Positions 1-11,921 of a stretch of DNA of 64,000 bases are shown here, one piece after another (the stretch's first letter is position 1; each line of letters starts with the position of its first letter). The notes beneath the pieces were generated by a model. That model was not told where the DNA came from. It searched no databases and worked only from the letters and a program-made list of their open reading frames with translations. A program made the translations under genes and the position numbers. Source of the DNA: Prosopocoilus inquinatus (lineage: Eukaryota > Arthropoda > Insecta > Coleoptera > Lucanidae); assembly GCA_036172665.1 (NCBI GenBank), contig JAYKNF010000018.1, positions 1,302,001 through 1,366,000 on the forward strand, written 5' to 3'.

Positions 1-24
1 AGGATCGATTAGATACATCACAGG

Positions 25-46
25 AACAACGCTAATGCGTGTTGTT
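25..46. other. dyad-symmetric element of the monomer (example in monomer 1)
   Basis: AACAAC and GTTGTT are perfect reverse complements around a ten-base centre. In copies with G at monomer base 36, as here, the inner ACGC and GCGT also pair around a TAAT loop, so the whole element could fold into a stem with one 2-base bulge. In copies with A at base 36 the inner stem is weakened. Nearly every monomer has the element. It is duplicated in monomer 382 and half deleted in monomers 401 and 424. Dyad symmetry and cruciform potential have been described for centromeric satellites. A function here is only inferred. Confidence 0.75.
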
Positions 47-61
47 TCGTTTAAAACTATT
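45..61 (+). other. partial CENP-B-box-like match, plus strand (example)
   Basis: TTTCGTTTAAAACTATT lines up with the mammalian CENP-B box core NTTCGNNNNANNCGGGN. It keeps TTCG, the central A and the following C (6 of 9 core bases) but lacks the GGG. It overlaps the right arm of the dyad by two bases. Variants CATTT and CGTTC alter the TTCG or the next bases in defined monomer types. Because GGG is missing, binding by a true CENP-B is doubtful. The match may be chance or may mark a site for a related transposase-derived protein. Confidence 0.3.
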
Positions 62-63
62 TC

Positions 64-75
64 CAGCTCCTGCTG
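64..75. other. small palindrome next to the dyad (example)
   Basis: Most monomers read CAGC-TTCT-GCTG at bases 63-74, a perfect 4-bp stem with a 4-base loop. Monomer 1 has the variant loop TCCT. The variant CTTCAGCTG contains the 6-bp palindrome CAGCTG. The variant GCTGCTGCTG in domains II and III carries a short CTG run. The stem is too short to be more than a minor structural feature. Confidence 0.5.
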
Positions 76-256
76 CGTCCAAAAACTTTGTATCTCACAT
101 CAGACTTACTGGAGTCCATCCAAACGTCAAGTAACATGTTAGATAAGTAAGGATCGTTTAGATACATCACAGGAACAACGCTAATACGTGTTGTTTCATT
201 TAAAACTTTTTCCAGCTTCAGCTGCGTCCGAGAACTTCGTATCTCACATCAAAGTT

Positions 257-273
257 ACTGGAGTCCATCGAAA
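257..273 (-). other. partial CENP-B-box-like match, minus strand (example in monomer 2)
   Basis: Read on the minus strand, this stretch is TTTCGATGGACTCCAGT. It keeps TTCG, the central A, the C and one G of the terminal triplet (7 of 9 core bases of NTTCGNNNNANNCGGGN). It exists only in monomer types with CATCGAAACG at monomer bases 116-125. Types with CATCCAAACG lose the TTCG. The site therefore alternates along the array in a variant-specific pattern. Any protein binding is inference. Confidence 0.28.
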
Positions 274-1789
274 CGTCAAATAACATAGTAGCTAAGTAAG
301 GATCGATTAGATACATCACAGGAACAGCGCTAATACGTGTTGTTTAGTTCAAAACTATTTCCAGCTTCTGCTGCGTCCAAAAACTTTGTATCTCACATCA
401 GAGTTACTGGAGTCCATCCAAACGTCAAATAACATGATAGATGAGTAAGGATCGATTAGATACATCACAGGAACAACGCTAATATGTGTTGTTTCGTTTA
501 AAACTCTTTCCAGCTTCTGCTGCGTCCGAGAACTTCGTATCTCACGTCAGGGATACTGGAGTCCATCTAAACGTCAAATAACATGATAGATAAGTAAGGA
601 TCGATTAGATACATCACAGGAACAACGCTAATGCGTGTTGTTTCGTTTAAAACTATTTCCAGCTTCTGCTGCGTCCGAGAACTTCGTATCTCACGTCAGG
701 GTTACTGGAGTCCATCCAAACGTCAAATAACATGATATATAAGTAAGGATCGATTAGATACATCACAGGAACAACGCTAATGCGTGTTGTTTCGTTTAAA
801 ACTATTTCCAGCTTCTGCTGCGTCCGAAAATTTCGTATCTCACATTAGAGTTACTGGAGTCCATCGAAACGTCAAATAACATGATAGATGAGTAAGGATC
901 GATTAGATACATCACAGGAACAACGCTAATACGTGTTGTTTCGTTAAAAACTATTTCCAGCTTCTGCTGCGTCCGAAATCTTTGTGTCTCTCATCAGAGT
1001 TACTGGAGTCCATCCAAACGTCAAATAACATGATAGATGAGTAAGGATCGATTAGATACAGCACAGGAACAACGCTAATGCGTGTTGTTTCGTTTAAAAC
1101 TACTTCCAGCTCCTGCTGCGTCCAGAAACGTTGTATCTCACATCAGACTTACTGGAGTCCATCCAAACGTCAAATAACATGTTAGATAAGTAAGGATCGT
1201 TTAGATACATCACAGGAACAACGCTAATACGTGTTGTTTCATTTAAAACTATTTCCAGCTTCAGCTGCCTCCGATAACTTCGTATCTCACATCAAAGTTA
1301 CTGGAGTCCATCGAAACGCCAAATAACATGATAGATGAGTAAGGATCGATTAGATACATCACAGGAACAACGCCAATGCGTATTGTTTCGTTTAAAACTT
1401 TTTCCAGCTTCTGCTGCGTCCGAAAATTTCGTATCTCACATTAGAGTTACTGGAGTCCATCGAAACGTCAAATAACATAGTAGCTAAGTAAGGATCGATT
1501 AGATACATCACAGGAACAACGCTAATACGTGTTGTTTCATTTAAAACTATTTTAAGCTTCAGCTGCGTCCGAGAACTTCGTATCTCACATCAAAGTTACT
1601 GGAGTCCATCGAAACGCCAAATAACATGATAGATGAGTAAGGATCGATTAGATACATCACAGGAACAACGCTAATGCGTGTTGTTTCGTTTAAAACTATT
1701 TAAAGCTTCTGCTGCGTCCGAAAATTTCGTATCTCACATTAGAGTTACTGGAGTCCATCGAAACGTCAAATAACATAGTAGCTAAGTAA

Positions 1790-4700
1790 GGATCGATTAG
1801 ATACATCACAGGAACAACGCTAATACGTGTTGTTTCGTTCAAAACTATTTCCAGCTTCTGCTGCGTCCAAAAACTTTGTATCTCACATCAGAGTTACTGG
1901 AGTCCATCCAAACGTCAAATAACATGATAGATGAGTAAGGATCGATTAGATACATCACAGGAACAACGCTAATACGTGTTGTTTCGTTTAAAACTATTTC
2001 CAGCTACTGCTGCGTCCGAGAACTTCGTATCTCACGTCAGGGTTACTGGAGTCCACCCAAACGTCAAATAACATGATAGATAAGTAAGGATCGAGGAGAT
2101 ACATCACAGGAACAACGCTAATGCGTGTTGTTTCGTTTAAAACTTTTTCCAGCTTCTGCTGAGTCCGAAAATTTCGTATCTCACATTAGAGTTACTGGAG
2201 TCCATCGAAACGTCAAATAACATGATAGATGAGTAAGGATCGATTAGATACATCACAGAAACAACGCTAATACGTGTTGTTTCGTTTAAAACTATTTCCA
2301 GCTTCTGCTGCGTCCGAAAACGTCGTATCTCACATCAGAGCTACTGAAGTCCATCGAAACGCCAAATAACATGATATATGAGTAAGGATCGATTAGATAC
2401 AGCACAGGAACAACGCTAATACGTGTTGTTTCGTTTAAAACTATTTCCAGCTCCTGCTGCGTCCAAAGACTTTGTATCTCACATCAGACTTACTGGAGTC
2501 CATCCAAACGTCAAATAACATGATAGATAAGTAGGGATCGATTAGATACATCACAGTAACAACGCTAATGCGTGTTGTTTCGTTTAAAACTATTTCCAGC
2601 TTCTGCTGCGTCCGAGAACTTCGTATCTCACGTCAGGGTTACTGGAGTCCATCCAAACGTCAAATAACATGATAGATAAGTAAGGATCGATTAGATACAT
2701 CACAGGAACAACGATAATGCGTGTTGTTTCGTTTAAAACTATTTCCAGCTTCTGCTGCGTCCGAAAATTTCGTATCTCACATTAGAGTTACTGGAATCCA
2801 TCGAAACGTCAAATAACATGATAGATGAGTAAGGATCGATTAGATACATCACAGGAACAACGCTAATACGTGTTGTTTCGTTTAAAACTATTTCCAGCTT
2901 CTGCTGCGTCCGAAAACGTCGTATCTCACTTCAGAGCTACTGGAGTCCATCGAAACGCCAAATAACATGATATATGAGTAAGGATCGATTAGATACATCA
3001 CAGGAACATCGCTAGTGCGTGTTGTTTCGTTTAAAACTATTTCCAGCTTCTGCTGCGTCAGAAAATTTCGTATCTCACATTAGAGTTACTGGAGTCCATC
3101 GAAACGTCAAATAACATAGTAGCTAAGTAAGGATCGATTAGATACATCACAGGAACAACGCTAATACGTGTTGTTTCGTTCAAAACTATTTCCAGTTTCT
3201 GCTGCGTCCAAAAACTTTGTATCTCACATCAGAGTTACTGGAGTCCATCCAAACGTCAAATAACATGATAGATGAGTAAGGATCGATTAGATACATCACA
3301 GGAACAACGCTAATACGTGTTGTTTCGTTTAAAACTATTTCCAGCTTCTGCTGCGTCCGAGAACTTCGTATCTCACGTCAGGGTTACTGGAGTCCATCCA
3401 AACGTCAAATAATATGATAGATAAGTAAGGATCGATTAGATACATCACATGAACAACGCTAATGCGTGTTGTTTCGTTTAAAACTATTTCCAGCTTCTGC
3501 TGCGTCCGAGAACTTCGTATCTCACGTCAGGGTTACTGGAGTCCATCCAAACGTCAAATAACATGATAGATAAGTAAGGATCGATTAGATACATCACAGG
3601 AACAACGCTAATGCGTGTTGTTTCGTTTAAAACTATTTCCAGCTTCTGCTGCGTCCGAAAATTTCGTATCTCACATTAGAGTTACTGGAGTCCATCGAAA
3701 CGTCAAATAACATGATAGATGAGTAAGGATCGATTAGATACATCACAGGAACAACGCTAATACGTGTTGTTTCGTTCAAAACTATTTCCAGCTTCTGCTG
3801 CGTCCGAAATCTTTGTGTCTCTCATCAGAGTTACTGGAGTCCATCCAAACGTCAAATAACATGGTAGATGAGTAAGGATCGATTAGATACATCACAGGAA
3901 CAACGCTAATGCGTGTTGTTTCGTTTAAAACTATTTCCAGCTTCTGCTGCGTCCGAGAACTTCGTATCTCACGTCAGGGTTACTGGAGTCCATCCAAACG
4001 TCAAATAACATGATAGATAAGTAAGGATCGATTAGATACATCACAGGAACAACGCTAATACGTGTTGTTTCGTTCAAAACTATTTCCAGTTTCTGCTGCG
4101 TCCAAAAACTTTGTATCTCACATCAGAGTTACTGGAGTCCATCCAAACGTCAAATAACATGATAGATGAGTAAGGATCGATTAGATACATCACAGGAACA
4201 ACGCTAATACGTGTTGTTTCGTTTAAAACTATTTCCACCTTCTGCTGCGTCCGAGATCTTCGTATCTCACGTCAGGGTTACTGGAGTCCATCCAAACGTC
4301 AAATAATATGATAGATAAGTAAGGATCGATTAGATACATCACATGAACAACGCTAATGCGTGTTGTTTCGTTTAAAACTATTTCCAGCTTCTGCTGCGTC
4401 CGAGAACTTCGTATCTCACGTCAGGGTTACTGGAGTCCATCCAAACGTCAAATAACATGATAGATAAGTAAGGATCGATTAGATACATCACAGGAACAAC
4501 GCTAATGCGTGTTGTTCCGTTTAAAACTATTTCCAGCTTCTGCTGCGTCCGAAAATTTCGTATCTCACATTAGAGTTACTGGAGTCCATCGAAACGTCAA
4601 ATAACATGATAGATGAGTAAGGATCGATTAGATGCATCACAGGAACAACGCTAATACGTGTTGTTTCGTTCAAAACTATTTCCAGCTTCTGCTGCGTCCG

Positions 4701-5663
4701 AAATCTTTGTGTCTCTCATCAGAGTTACTGGAGTCCATCCAAACTTCAAATAACATGATAGATGAGTAAGGATCGATTAGATACCTCACAGGAACAACGC
4801 TAATACGCGTTGTTTCGTTTAAAACTATTTCCAGCTTCTGCTGCGTCCGAAAACTTCGTATCTCACATCAGAGCTACTGGAGTCCATCGAAACGCCAAAT
4901 AACATGATATATGAGTAAGGATCGATTAGATACAGCACAGGAACAACGCTAATACGTGTTGTTTCGTTTAAAACTATTTCCAGCTCCTGCTGCGTCCGAA
5001 AATTTCGTATCTCACATTAGAGTTACTGGAGTCCATCGAAACGTCAAATAACATGATAGATGAGTAAGGATCGATTAGATACATCACAGGAACAACGCTA
5101 ATACGTGATGTTTCGTTCAAAACTATTTCCAGCTTCTGCTGCGTCCGAAAACGTCGTATCTCACATCAGAGCTACTGGAGTCCATCGATACGCCAAATAA
5201 CATGATATATGAGTAAGGATCGATTAGATACATCACAGAAACAACGCTAATACGTGTTGCTTCGTTCAAAACTATTTCCAGCTTCTACTGCGTCCGAAAT
5301 CTTTGTGTCTCTCATCAGAGTTACTGGAGTCCATCCAAACGTCAAATAACATGATAGATGAGTAAGGATCGATTAGATACATCACAGGAACAACGCTAAT
5401 ACGTGTTGTTTCGTTTAAAACTATTTCCAGCTTCTGCTGCGTCCGAAAACGTCGTATCTCACATCAGAGCTACTGGAGTCCATCGATACGCCAAATAACA
5501 TGATATATGAGTAAGGATCGATTAGATGCAGCACAGGAATAACGCTAATACGTGTTGTTTCGTTTAAAACTATTTCCAGCTCCTGCTGCGTCCAAAAACT
5601 TTGTATCTCACATCAGAGTTACTGGAGTCCATCCAAACGCCAAATAACATGATAGATGAATAA
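1790..5663. repeat. module B, copy 1 (26 monomers, alpha lineage)
   Basis: Monomers 13-38 define module B. Ordered markers are CAGCTACTG with CACCCAAACG (1939), GGATCGAGGAG (2088), the GTAGGG junction (about 2533), ACATCGCTAGTG (2982), AGTTTCTGC (3131 and 4025), CCACCTTC near 4235, GTTGTTCCG (4472), GATGCATCAC (4621), GATACCTCAC (4770), ACGTGATG (5068), CTTCTACTGC (5217) and GATGCAGCAC (5515). This copy has neither the 2-bp deletion nor the GCGCCCG variant of the other lineage, so I call it alpha. B recurs, whole or in part, eight times in domain I. Confidence 0.85.
3280..3428 (+). repeat. reference monomer (number 23) for internal coordinates
   Basis: This 149-bp copy is close to the common form. 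Landmarks by monomer position: GGATCG 1-6; AACAAC 24-29; an A/G toggle at 36; GTTGTT 40-45; TTTCGTTTAAAACTATT 44-60; CAGC-TTCT-GCTG 63-74; TGGA-G-TCCA 109-117; GATAGATAAGTAA or GATAGATGAGTAA at the end. Recurrent variant signatures elsewhere are: GAGAACTTCG with CGTCAGGG; GAAAATTTCG with CATTAGAG; GAAAACGTCG with GAGCTACTGG and CGCCAAAT; CTCCTGCTG with CAAAAACTTTG, GACTTACTGG and ATGTTAGATAAG; CTTCAGCTG with ATCAAAGTT; and GAAATCTTTGTGTCTCTC. Stop codons occur in every frame across neighbouring units and 149 is not a multiple of 3, so the repeat is not coding. Confidence 0.9.
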
Positions 5664-6557
5664 GGATCGATTAGATACATCACAGGAACAACGCTAATGC
5701 GTGTTGTTTCGTTTAAAACTATTTCCAGCTTCTGCTGCGTGCGAAAATTTCGTATCTCACATTAGAGTTACTGGAGTCCATCGAAACGTCAAATAACATA
5801 GTAGCTAAGTAAGGATCGATTAGATACATCACAGGAACAACGCTAATGCGTGTTGTTTCGTTTAAAACTATTTCCAGCTCCTGCTGCGTCCAAAAACTTT
5901 GTATCTCACATCAGACTTACTGGAGTCCATCCAAACGTCAAATAACATGTTAGATAAGTAAGGATCGTTTAGATACATCACAGGAACAACGCTAATACGT
6001 GTTATTTCATTTAAAACTATTTCCAGCTTCTGCTGCGTCCGAGAACTTCGTATCTCACATCAAAGTTACTGGAGTCCATCGAAACGCCAAATAACATGAT
6101 ATATGAGTAAGGATCGATGAGATACATCACAGGAACAACGCTAATGCGTGTTGTTTCGTTTAAAACTATTTCCAGCTTCTGCTGCTTCCGAAAATTTCGT
6201 ATCTCACATTAGAGTTACTGGAGTCCATCGAAACGTCAAATAACATAGTAGCTAAGTAAGGATCGATTAGATACATTACAGGAAAAACGCTAATGCGTGT
6301 TGTTTCGTTTAAAACTATTTCCAGCTCCTGCTGCGTCCAAGAATTTTGTATCTCACATCAGACTTACTGGAGTCCATCCAAACGTCAAGTAACATGTTAG
6401 ATAAGTAAAGATCGTTTAGATACATCACAGGAACAACGCTAATACGTGTTGTTTCATTTAAAACTATTTCCAGCTTCAGCTGCGTCCGAGAACTTCGTAA
6501 CTCACATCAAAGTTACTGGAGTCCATCGAAACGCCAAATAACATGATAGATGAGTAA
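5664..6557. repeat. module C, copy 1 (6 monomers)
   Basis: Monomers 39-44. Markers are GCGTGCGAAAA (5664), GTTATTTCAT (5962), GGATCGATGAG with GCTGCTTCCG (6111), CATTACAGG (6260), and AAGATCG with CGTAACTCAC (6409). Full copies also occur at 14157-15050 and 43649-44542. Here C is followed abruptly by an A12-type monomer at 6558 instead of module D, so this is a rearranged cycle. Confidence 0.85.
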
Positions 6558-8941
6558 GGATCGATTAGATACATCACAGGAACAACGCTAATGCGTGTTG
6601 TTTCGTTTAAAACTATTTAAAGCTTCTGCTGCGTCCGAAAATTTCGTATCTCACATTAGAGTTACTGGAGTCCATCGAAACGTCAAATAACATAGTAGCT
6701 AAGTAAGGATCGATTAGATACATCACAGGAACAACGCTAATACGTGTTGTTTCGTTCAAAACTATTTCCAGCTTCTGCTGCGTCCAAAAACTTTGTATCT
6801 CACATCAGAGTTACTGGAGTCCATCCAAACGTCAAATAACATGATAGATGAGTAAGGATCGATTAGATACATCACAGGAACAACGCTAATACGTGTTGTT
6901 TCGTTTAAAACTATTTCCAGCTACTGCTGCGTCCGAGAACTTCGTATCTCACGTCAGGGTTACTGGAGTCCACCCAAACGTCAAATAACATGATAGATAA
7001 GTAAGGATCGAGGAGATACATCACAGGAACAACGCTAATGCGTGTTGTTTCGTTTAAAACTATTTCCAGCTTCTGCTGAGTCCGAAAATTTCGTATCTCA
7101 CATTAGAGTTACTGGAGTCCATCGAAACGTCAAATAACATGATAGATGAGTAAGGATCGATTAGATACATCACAGAAACAACGCTAATACGTGTTGTTTC
7201 GTTTAAAACTATTTCCAGCTTCTGCTGCGTCCGAAAACGTCGTATCTCACATCAGAGCTACTGAAGTCCATCGAAACGCCAAATAACATGATATATGAGT
7301 AAGGATCGATTAGATACAGCACAGGAACAACGCTAATACGTGTTGTTTCGTTTAAAACTATTTCCAGCTCCTGCTGCGTCCAAAGACTTTGTATCTCACA
7401 TCAGACTTACTGGAGTCCATCCAAACGTCAAATAACATGATAGATAAGTAGGGATCGATTAGATACATCACAGTAACAACGCTAATGCGTGTTGTTTCGT
7501 TTAAAACTATTTCCAGCTTCTGCTGCGTCCGAGAACTTCGTATCTCACGTCAGGGTTACTGGAGTCCATCCAAACGTCAAATAACATGATAGATAAGTAA
7601 GGATCGATTAGATACATCACAGGAACAACGATAATGCGTGTTGTTTCGTTTAAAACTATTTCCAGCTTCTGCTGCGTCCGAAAATTTCGTATCTCACATT
7701 AGAGTTACTGGAATCCATCGAAACGTCAAATAACATGATAGATGAGTAAGGATCGATTAGATACATCACAGGAACAACGCTAATACGTGTTGTTTCGTTT
7801 AAAACTATTTCCAGCTTCTGCTGCGTCCGAAAACGTCGTATCTCACTTCAGAGCTACTGGAGTCCATCGAAACGCCAAATAACATGATATATGAGTAAGG
7901 ATCGATTAGATACATCACAGGAACATCGCTAGTGCGTGTTGTTTCGTTTAAAACTATTTCCAGCTTCTGCTGCGTCAGAAAATTTCGTATCTCACATTAG
8001 AGTTACTGGAGTCCATCGAAACGTCAAATAACATAGTAGCTAAGTAAGGATCGATTAGATACATCACAGGAACAACGCTAATACGTGTTGTTTCGTTCAA
8101 AACTATTTCCAGTTTCTGCTGCGTCCAAGAACTTTGTATCTCACATCAGAGTTACTGGAGTCCATCCAAACGTCAAATAACATGATAGATGAGTAAGGAT
8201 CGATTAGATACATCACAGGAACAACGCTAATACGTGTTGTTTCGTTTAAAACTATTTCCAGCTTCTGCTGCGTCCGAGAACTTCGTATCTCACGTCAGGG
8301 TTACTGGAGTCCATCCAAACGTCAAATAATATGATAGATAAGTAAGGATCGATTAGATACATCACATGAACAACGCTAATGCGTGTTGTTTCGTTTAAAA
8401 CTATTTCCAGCTTCTGCTGCGTCCGAGAACTTCGTATCTCACGTCAGGGTTACTGGAGTCCATCCAAACGTCAAATAACATGATAGATAAGTAAGGATCG
8501 ATTAGATACATCACAGGAACAACGCTAATGCGTGTTGTTTCGTTTAAAACTATTTCCAGCTTCTGCTGCGTCCGAAAATTTCGTATCTCACATTAGAGTT
8601 ACTGGAGTCCATCGAAACGTCAAATAACATGATAGATGAGTAAGGATCGATTAGATACATCACAGGAACAACGCTAATACGTGTTGTTTCGTTCAAAACT
8701 ATTTCCAGCTTCTGCTGCGTCCGAAATCTTTGTGTCTCTCATCAGAGTTACTGGAGTCCATCCAAACGTCAAATAACATGGTAGATGAGTAAGGATCGAT
8801 TAGATACATCACAGGAACAACGCTAATGCGTGTTGTTTCGTTTAAAACTATTTCCAGCTTCTGCTGCGTCCGAGAACTTCGTATCTCACGTCAGGGTTAC
8901 TGGAGTCCATCCAAACGTCAAATAACATGTTAGATAAGTAA
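5962..8941. repeat. 20-monomer tandem duplication, left copy
   Basis: A 2,980-bp unit containing C monomers 3-6, A12 and the first 15 B monomers. The next 2,980 bp repeats it almost base for base. I noticed differences at 6285/9265 and 8233/11213. The boundary falls within monomer 60 between a B-type left part and a C-type right end, as expected from unequal exchange between misaligned monomers. Confidence 0.9.
6558..8941. repeat. partial A12 plus B, copy 2 (first 15 B monomers)
   Basis: Matches 1641-4024 at an offset of 4,917 bp (33 monomers). For example, CTATTTAAAGC is at 1701 and 6618, and GGATCGAGGAG is at 2088 and 7005. It ends inside monomer 60, whose left part is B-type and whose ATGTTAGATAAG end is C-type. 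Sequence then jumps back to module C at 8942. A private CCAAGAACT variant near 8130 is shared with the next copy. Confidence 0.85.
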
Positions 8942-9537
8942 GGATCGTTTAGATACATCACAGGAACAACGCTAATACGTGTTATTTCATTTAAAACTAT
9001 TTCCAGCTTCTGCTGCGTCCGAGAACTTCGTATCTCACATCAAAGTTACTGGAGTCCATCGAAACGCCAAATAACATGATATATGAGTAAGGATCGATGA
9101 GATACATCACAGGAACAACGCTAATGCGTGTTGTTTCGTTTAAAACTATTTCCAGCTTCTGCTGCTTCCGAAAATTTCGTATCTCACATTAGAGTTACTG
9201 GAGTCCATCGAAACGTCAAATAACATAGTAGCTAAGTAAGGATCGATTAGATACATTACAGGAACAACGCTAATGCGTGTTGTTTCGTTTAAAACTATTT
9301 CCAGCTCCTGCTGCGTCCAAGAATTTTGTATCTCACATCAGACTTACTGGAGTCCATCCAAACGTCAAGTAACATGTTAGATAAGTAAAGATCGTTTAGA
9401 TACATCACAGGAACAACGCTAATACGTGTTGTTTCATTTAAAACTATTTCCAGCTTCAGCTGCGTCCGAGAACTTCGTAACTCACATCAAAGTTACTGGA
9501 GTCCATCGAAACGCCAAATAACATGATAGATGAGTAA
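8942..9537. repeat. module C, copy 2 (last 4 monomers)
   Basis: Monomers 61-64 correspond to monomers 41-44 (GTTATTTCAT, GGATCGATGAG, CATTACAGG, AAGATCG). The first two C monomers are missing because the duplication junction lies just before them. Confidence 0.85.
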
Positions 9538-11921
9538 GGATCGATTAGATACATCACAGGAACAACGCTAATGCGTGTTGTTTCGTTTAAAACTATTTAA
9601 AGCTTCTGCTGCGTCCGAAAATTTCGTATCTCACATTAGAGTTACTGGAGTCCATCGAAACGTCAAATAACATAGTAGCTAAGTAAGGATCGATTAGATA
9701 CATCACAGGAACAACGCTAATACGTGTTGTTTCGTTCAAAACTATTTCCAGCTTCTGCTGCGTCCAAAAACTTTGTATCTCACATCAGAGTTACTGGAGT
9801 CCATCCAAACGTCAAATAACATGATAGATGAGTAAGGATCGATTAGATACATCACAGGAACAACGCTAATACGTGTTGTTTCGTTTAAAACTATTTCCAG
9901 CTACTGCTGCGTCCGAGAACTTCGTATCTCACGTCAGGGTTACTGGAGTCCACCCAAACGTCAAATAACATGATAGATAAGTAAGGATCGAGGAGATACA
10001 TCACAGGAACAACGCTAATGCGTGTTGTTTCGTTTAAAACTATTTCCAGCTTCTGCTGAGTCCGAAAATTTCGTATCTCACATTAGAGTTACTGGAGTCC
10101 ATCGAAACGTCAAATAACATGATAGATGAGTAAGGATCGATTAGATACATCACAGAAACAACGCTAATACGTGTTGTTTCGTTTAAAACTATTTCCAGCT
10201 TCTGCTGCGTCCGAAAACGTCGTATCTCACATCAGAGCTACTGAAGTCCATCGAAACGCCAAATAACATGATATATGAGTAAGGATCGATTAGATACAGC
10301 ACAGGAACAACGCTAATACGTGTTGTTTCGTTTAAAACTATTTCCAGCTCCTGCTGCGTCCAAAGACTTTGTATCTCACATCAGACTTACTGGAGTCCAT
10401 CCAAACGTCAAATAACATGATAGATAAGTAGGGATCGATTAGATACATCACAGTAACAACGCTAATGCGTGTTGTTTCGTTTAAAACTATTTCCAGCTTC
10501 TGCTGCGTCCGAGAACTTCGTATCTCACGTCAGGGTTACTGGAGTCCATCCAAACGTCAAATAACATGATAGATAAGTAAGGATCGATTAGATACATCAC
10601 AGGAACAACGATAATGCGTGTTGTTTCGTTTAAAACTATTTCCAGCTTCTGCTGCGTCCGAAAATTTCGTATCTCACATTAGAGTTACTGGAATCCATCG
10701 AAACGTCAAATAACATGATAGATGAGTAAGGATCGATTAGATACATCACAGGAACAACGCTAATACGTGTTGTTTCGTTTAAAACTATTTCCAGCTTCTG
10801 CTGCGTCCGAAAACGTCGTATCTCACTTCAGAGCTACTGGAGTCCATCGAAACGCCAAATAACATGATATATGAGTAAGGATCGATTAGATACATCACAG
10901 GAACATCGCTAGTGCGTGTTGTTTCGTTTAAAACTATTTCCAGCTTCTGCTGCGTCAGAAAATTTCGTATCTCACATTAGAGTTACTGGAGTCCATCGAA
11001 ACGTCAAATAACATAGTAGCTAAGTAAGGATCGATTAGATACATCACAGGAACAACGCTAATACGTGTTGTTTCGTTCAAAACTATTTCCAGTTTCTGCT
11101 GCGTCCAAGAACTTTGTATCTCACATCAGAGTTACTGGAGTCCATCCAAACGTCAAATAACATGATAGATGAGTAAGGATCGATTAGATACATCACAGGA
11201 ACAACGCTAATAAGTGTTGTTTCGTTTAAAACTATTTCCAGCTTCTGCTGCGTCCGAGAACTTCGTATCTCACGTCAGGGTTACTGGAGTCCATCCAAAC
11301 GTCAAATAATATGATAGATAAGTAAGGATCGATTAGATACATCACATGAACAACGCTAATGCGTGTTGTTTCGTTTAAAACTATTTCCAGCTTCTGCTGC
11401 GTCCGAGAACTTCGTATCTCACGTCAGGGTTACTGGAGTCCATCCAAACGTCAAATAACATGATAGATAAGTAAGGATCGATTAGATACATCACAGGAAC
11501 AACGCTAATGCGTGTTGTTTCGTTTAAAACTATTTCCAGCTTCTGCTGCGTCCGAAAATTTCGTATCTCACATTAGAGTTACTGGAGTCCATCGAAACGT
11601 CAAATAACATGATAGATGAGTAAGGATCGATTAGATACATCACAGGAACAACGCTAATACGTGTTGTTTCGTTCAAAACTATTTCCAGCTTCTGCTGCGT
11701 CCGAAATCTTTGTGTCTCTCATCAGAGTTACTGGAGTCCATCCAAACGTCAAATAACATGGTAGATGAGTAAGGATCGATTAGATACATCACAGGAACAA
11801 CGCTAATGCGTGTTGTTTCGTTTAAAACTATTTCCAGCTTCTGCTGCGTCCGAGAACTTCGTATCTCACGTCAGGGTTACTGGAGTCCATCCAAACGTCA
11901 AATAACATGATAGATAAGTAA
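8942..11921. repeat. 20-monomer tandem duplication, right copy
   Basis: Repeats 5962-8941 at an offset of 2,980 bp, including the private variants CATTACAGG (6260/9240 monomers), CGTAACTCAC and CCAAGAACT. After about 11920 the array continues into the later part of module B (AGTTTCTGC, then CCACCTTC near 12132), so this copy carries the original right flank. Confidence 0.9.

Larger units (their letters stand above)
1..1789. repeat. module A, copy 1 (monomers 1-12)
   Basis: Twelve monomers with distinctive variants. These include GGAACAGCGC at 321-330 (monomer 3), the CGTTAAAAAC form near 945 (monomer 7), ACGCCAATGCG in monomer 10, CTATTTTAAGC in monomer 11 and CTATTTAAAGC near 1701 (monomer 12). 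The same order recurs at 21156-22794 and 45585-47223, where monomer 6 is absent, and from monomer 6 on at 25477 and 34564. The window therefore opens inside a higher-order unit. Confidence 0.85.
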
